From: Varanus komodoensis
Taxonomy: Eukaryota > Chordata > Lepidosauria > Squamata > Varanidae
NCBI RefSeq assembly: GCF_004798865.1
Contig: NW_025335568.1
Location: 53,361,486-53,425,485, forward strand
Length of the DNA: 64,000 bases
Reading direction: 5' to 3'
How positions within the stretch are numbered: the first letter of the stretch is position 1; each line of letters starts with the position of its first letter. Under the pieces are notes generated by a model that saw only the letters and a list, made by a program, of their open reading frames with translations, was not told the origin of the DNA and ran no database searches. The translations under genes were made by a program, and so were the position numbers. Positions 60,141 to 64,000 of this stretch are shown here, in pieces.

Positions 60141-61190
60141 AATTATCCTTCTAGGTTGGTTCTTTGGGTTGGGTAGGAGACTGGGTGTTGCAATGGTTTG
60201 CTGCTACCTTCAGTGCTAGTTTCACAGACTTACACTGGGAGATGGAAGATTGTCCTCCCGGGCATTTATGGTATGGTATGCAGAGTGCTTTCTACTCTCC
60301 AGTGCCATTTAATGTTTATATGGTATTTTCCTGTGAGTCGGGTGCATCCATGCAAGTCCTGGATCAGTGCCCAGAAGCAGTGGTGAGCTGGATGAGAGAA
60401 GGTAAGCTGAGGCTGAAGCCTAATAGGACAAAAACTGTGGGGGTAGGCCATTTTCATGACCAAAAATTAGTCATGTTACCTGTTCTGGACAGCGTTTCAC
60501 TGTCCCTGAAGGTTCAGGTCCTTTGGGGCTACTCATTGAACCAGCTCTCTCACTAGAGGCCCATGTGGATTTCTGGTTGGGACACCAGTTCTGGCCATAT
60601 GCACTGGTAACCTCAAGAATGTAATCCTGCAGTGGCTTTCATGGAATGAGTGTGGAATTTGTCATGGAACTAGTCCAGGAACTGTAGCTAGTGTAGAAAT
60701 AAACAGCTAGGCAGCTCGGTGCAGCAGTCTGCAATGAGAATGTTACACTTTTGCTCCAGTTCTGTACTGGCTGCCAATATGGTTGAATGCAATGCAATGC
60801 TATTGACATGCAAGGCCTTAAACAATTTGGGACCAAATTTCCTACAGAAGCACCTTTCACTATCTCATCCTTCATCCTTATTAAGACCTACCAACCAGGG
60901 TACCCTAGTTCCTCTATTCCTAGCATATATTCATCTGATAGTAACTTCAGGGAAGGCCACCCCTCCCTCCTTTGGAATTCTCTTCTCACTGCAGTTCCAG
61001 CCTTCATGGCCTTTCAGGGCCTGTTGAAGATGTACTTTTTTAAAGCAAGTGTTTGCTGATTTTAGTGCCTAGCTTTGTTCGATATTCTGTTTTATTGTGA
61101 AAATGTATATTTATTTATAAAATTTTTGTTTTAATTATACCCTGCCCTGCAATTTTAATGAACTACATTGAATCAATTATAATAATAATT

Positions 61191-61500
61191 ATATGCAAAA
61201 TTATTCCTATTTTAGCTAATTTGTGGCTAATTTTTGGGGAAAAAAATATTATGATAGGGCCTGAGGCATATGAGAAGTAAAGCAAAGTACACAATATGTT
61301 TGAAGTCCTCAGAATAATTATTTGTTTAGTGAGTAGAAAACAATAAAACTTTAGAACCTCAGAAGTAAAGCAAAGTGAGTCTTAAACCTTTGCCACCATT
61401 GCATTCTCAGTCCAAACATGAGTGCTCAGCAATTCCTATTCACAAATGGAGGAAAATTTCCCCTGTCATGAATACTGACACCACAACCAGATTTCTCTCA
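61191..61500. other. Unassigned AT-rich stretch
   Basis: The phrase 'gaagtaaagcaaagt' occurs twice (about 61276 and 61366), a small local duplication. Nothing else was recognised. Confidence 0.35.
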
Positions 61501-61573
61501 AACCAGAAAGCTATATAGTCCAGCATTCTGTTCCCACAAGGGCCAACCAGATGTCTATTGGAAGTCAACAAAC
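61501..61573 (-). mobile_element. CR1/L3-like 3'UTR fragment
   Basis: The words 'tatagtccagcattctgttc' and 'gggccaaccagatgtctatt' match the 3' end seen at 46078 and beyond. The fragment stops where the 5S SINE begins. Confidence 0.6.
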
Positions 61574-61581
61574 AAGACACA

Positions 61582-61722
61582 TAGGCCTGATCTTGCCTAT
61601 TCTTGGAAACTAAGCAGGGTGTGACCTTGGTAGAATCTGGATAAGAGACTTGAATCCTGAACTGAGCAGGAAGTTAGACCCGATGGTCTTCTAGCCCTCT
61701 TCCAATTATATGATTCTCTGGA
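61582..61722 (+). mobile_element. 5S rRNA-derived SINE with CR1-type tail (copy 2)
   Basis: The 5S head reads 'ttggaaactaagcagggt', then 'ctggataagagac' (C-box). The tail 'ttagacccgatggtcttcta' and 'ttccaattatatgattct' matches copy 1 and the CR1 ends. It is flanked by an 8-bp direct repeat, aagacaca, at 61574-61581 and 61723-61730, which sets both borders. It lies against a CR1/L3 fragment, so it was probably inserted in or next to that older element. Confidence 0.82.
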
Positions 61723-61730
61723 AAGACACA

Positions 61731-63029
61731 AATAGATCTTCAGCACCCTGGACTTAGCTACCCTCTCATAACACTCAAACTCCTGTTCTGTTCTATCTGG
61801 ATGATGCTGGTTTGTCAGAATCTGTCAGAGAAGTACCAGGAAAGATAGAACACAGGCAGCTGGCTTAGCACACCACAATGTGGCATAAGTTCCGTCTGCA
61901 CTGGCAGTAGCCTCAGCTCTCAAAATTAAGGCTGGGTAAGACATGATGGGCCGAAAACCATTATTTTGTAGTGATCTGTCAGGGGCTATTTCATTGGTGA
62001 GCAGTGCTGGGTACTGACAGAACCAAATATAGTTGGTTACCTCTATTTTTCTTTTTACCCACCCCCTCTCTCCTGCTTCCTTTTGTCTCTCACCTTCTTC
62101 CATTCCAGGTAGTAAGCTGCCAGGGAAGGGACAAGCTGAACTTGCTACAGGTTGAATGAAGAGCTGATTTAATGCAGGTGTCTGAAATTAGTCTGAGGGG
62201 CTTGTGCAGTCCAGGGGCTACAGGCCATGTATCCCTACTTTAAGAAAGTCTGCATTGTTGCACGTGTGTATAATTTCTGAAAACTCATAGAACTGCAGAT
62301 CCCAAGGTTCCTGGGGTGAGATACAAGAAGTAATCCAGTTTAAATTGGAGGTGCAAGCATGAATTTATGAATCATCCTATTCTGCATAATCATTTATAAC
62401 CCTCAGATGGTGAAATTAGGAAAAAACAACACAATATTTCATTTAGTAGAGAGAATGTATTGCCTTCTGAACAATGAGCTCTCCAAACTGGAGTATAATA
62501 TCAATTTACATTGAATTTTGCTTTGGTTTGACAATCATGGGCATAAATGATGAATAACAGCTGTCTATTGGAAAGGAATGTCATCGCATAACAAAAGCTA
62601 TATGGCACTGGATCACTGACATTCTTCCTCCAGCTGTCTACAATAACTATGTATAAGTTCATATTTTCCCAAGTTATGGATTCACCCACCTGTTTTTTTA
62701 ATGAGTTCTAGATGTTTTCTTTGCATAAAAATTACAGGGCCAAACACAGAGCAACCCCCAATGGCCCAGCCATCCCATGCTTTTGTAAGCAACACATAAA
62801 TTTCCTCTTACATCACTGTTGTAATTGATCCTTCCATTTTTAATTCCATGGATTTCATGCTGTACCCTGGATTTTAGGAAAGCCCATTTTAATAAACTCA
62901 GAACCATGATAAGTAAAGTCCCATGGCAAGTGACTCCAATGAGAAAATGAGTCCAAGATGGATGGTAACTTTTTAAAAGGGAAATTCTAAAGACACAATC
63001 ACAAACAATTACCACAAGAAAAAAAGGTG
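61731..63029. other. Unassigned stretch
   Basis: No gene or named repeat was recognised. Words near 62290 (gaactgcagatcccaagg) weakly resemble the 'acaactccca' family. Confidence 0.35.
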
Positions 63030-64000
63030 AAAGATGAGAGAAAGAAGCCCATGTGGCTTCACAAAAAGCTTAGAGATGTCACCTGAAAACAAAAAAGGGC
63101 ATGTACAGGAGGTGGAAGGAGGGCCAGGCACAACGGAAGAATATAGGAAATTAACACGGAATTGCACAGAAGGCAACAGGAAGACTAAAGTCAGGAATGA
63201 ACTGATGCTAAAAGCAACAAAAAAGTCTTCTTCAGATATGTCCAAAGTACACGATAGAGGAAAGAAACAGGGGTTCAGTTATTCAGTGTGGATGGCAAAA
63301 TAGTAACAGATGACATAGAAAAGGCAGAAGTGCTTCATTCTTACTTTGGCTCAGCCTTCTTCCAAAAGAAGATCTATGACTTTCCTGCAAAAGGGGACAT
63401 ACCAGCTGATGGAGCAGGACAGCAGCTCAAGATTGATAGGGAAGGGTCAAAGATAATCTAATTGGGCTGAAGGAGCTCAAATCTTCAGGATCTGATGAAC
63501 TCCATCCTAGTCATAAACGAGCTGCTGGAGGACAGGGGAAGTACCAGATTACTGGAAAGGGGCTAATGTTGTCCATATCTTCAAAGAAGAAGAAGAGGAA
63601 GGGGAAGAACTTGGGAACTAAAGACGAGTCAGTCTGACATCCTGCCAGACTAATCTGATTTCATTTTTTGATTGGGTAACCTCCCTGGTGGGCTGAGGGG
63701 ATGCTGTGGACACAATCTATCTTGACTTCAGCAAGCTTTTGACAATGTCCCCCATGATATCCTGGTTAGTAAATGAGCTAAGAGTGGGCTAGATGGAACA
63801 ACTGGATTCCCAGTTGGCTACAGAATTGGACTCATAGAGTGTTCATCTATGGCACCTTCCCAAACTGGGGAGAGATAACAAGCAGGATATTGTAGGGCTC
63901 AGTCCTGGCCCGATGCTCTTCAACATTTTTAGTAATGATTTGGATGAGGAATTTCAGGGAATGATTTTCAGGTTTAAATCTGGGTGGGAAGGCTAATACC
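63030..64000 (+). mobile_element. CR1 LINE ORF2, endonuclease-RT linker and RT start (cut by window end)
   Basis: The plus strand follows CR1 ORF2 from the linker after the endonuclease (EEYRKLTRNC, then KTKVRNELMLKATKKSS, then VTDDIEKAEVLHSYF) into the RT. RT text includes a degenerate 'LDFSKLLT', equivalent to LDFSKAFDT, and then GLSPGPMLFNIF, which is equivalent to the CR1 'GPVLFNIFINDL'. Several shifts and stops break the frame. The YVDD-type catalytic motif would lie just beyond the end of the window. This is the only fragment here that reaches upstream of the CR1 RT domain. Confidence 0.85.

Larger units (their letters stand above)
58740..61190 (+). mobile_element. L2-type LINE, ORF2 RT region to 3' end, with insertions
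   Basis: This is the longest LINE in the window. In order on the plus strand: VLESMQSCCEQLAKPFESKV (upstream of the RT), HWSLKKPT (compare RPLLKKP), QLQALLEEAEE, LVVQTALVAL, then LQWF after the R1 insertion. These are followed by VPFNVYM, VLDQCPEAVVSWMREGKLRL, KTKTVGV-like words and, near 60807, 'aaggccttaaacaatttggg' (KALNNLGP). The AT-rich tail ends about 61190. The catalytic YADD block is missing between VYM and the LDQC region. Besides R1 copy C, a second foreign block seems to lie at about 59390-59635. Confidence 0.8.

Noticed and set aside
63034-63303. 89-codon frame as a small host protein
   Set aside because: It reads as the CR1 ORF2 linker (EEYRKLTRNC, KTKVRNELMLKATKKSS).

Overview
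This window looks like non-coding DNA from a reptile, most likely a squamate (lizard or snake). I found no exon, rRNA or tRNA gene that I could defend, no CRISPR array and no bacterial signal. The taxonomic inference rests on the repeats: BovB/RTE LINEs, CR1 LINEs of more than one lineage, L2-type LINEs, tRNA-derived CORE/MIR-like SINEs, 5S-rRNA-headed SINEs and a pogo/Tigger-like DNA element. All were recognised by eye, so family names are tentative to the degree given by each confidence.

Layout. 0-4 kb: unassigned sequence. 4-6 kb: a CR1 3' end, a C/T-rich (on the minus strand) block that may be LTR-derived, a 5S-headed SINE and a BovB 3' end. 7.7-8.6 kb: CR1/L3-like LINE. 10-11.4 kb: two opposed L2 remnants and copy A of an unclassified repeat (called R1 here). 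14.3-15.9 kb: an 'acaactccc' repeat, a possible LTR and a CR1 3' end. 18.4-20.0 kb: an L2 tail and a BovB with an inverted 5' segment. 24.3-24.8 kb: R1 copy B and an L2 tail. 25-31 kb: mostly unassigned, with an AT-rich stretch at 29.3-29.8 kb that could be conserved non-coding DNA. 31.9-32.6 kb: a complete-looking Tigger-like MITE with TA duplications. 32.7-45 kb: four CORE-SINEs, one with a tail-sized intrusion. 45.3-45.8 kb: an L2 end between two CTTCC arrays. 46-55 kb: several CR1 ends. 56.4-56.8 kb: L2 end. 58.7-61.2 kb: the longest L2 LINE, interrupted by R1 copy C. 61.5-61.7 kb: a 5S SINE with an 8-bp direct repeat. 63.0-64.0 kb: a CR1 ORF2 fragment that runs off the window.

How the parts relate. 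The two clear 5S-headed SINEs end in the same 3' tail as two CR1 copies in the window, which points to CR1 as their mobilising partner. The MIR-like SINEs end in AATAAATA-type tails like the L2 copies, which suggests L2-type mobilisation. Several nested or rearranged insertions give relative ages: L2 is older than R1 copy C, and the CTTCC array or its seed is probably older than the L2 copy between its halves. I found no new gene system; the most interesting items are mechanistic fossils of retrotransposition and an unclassified three-copy repeat family.
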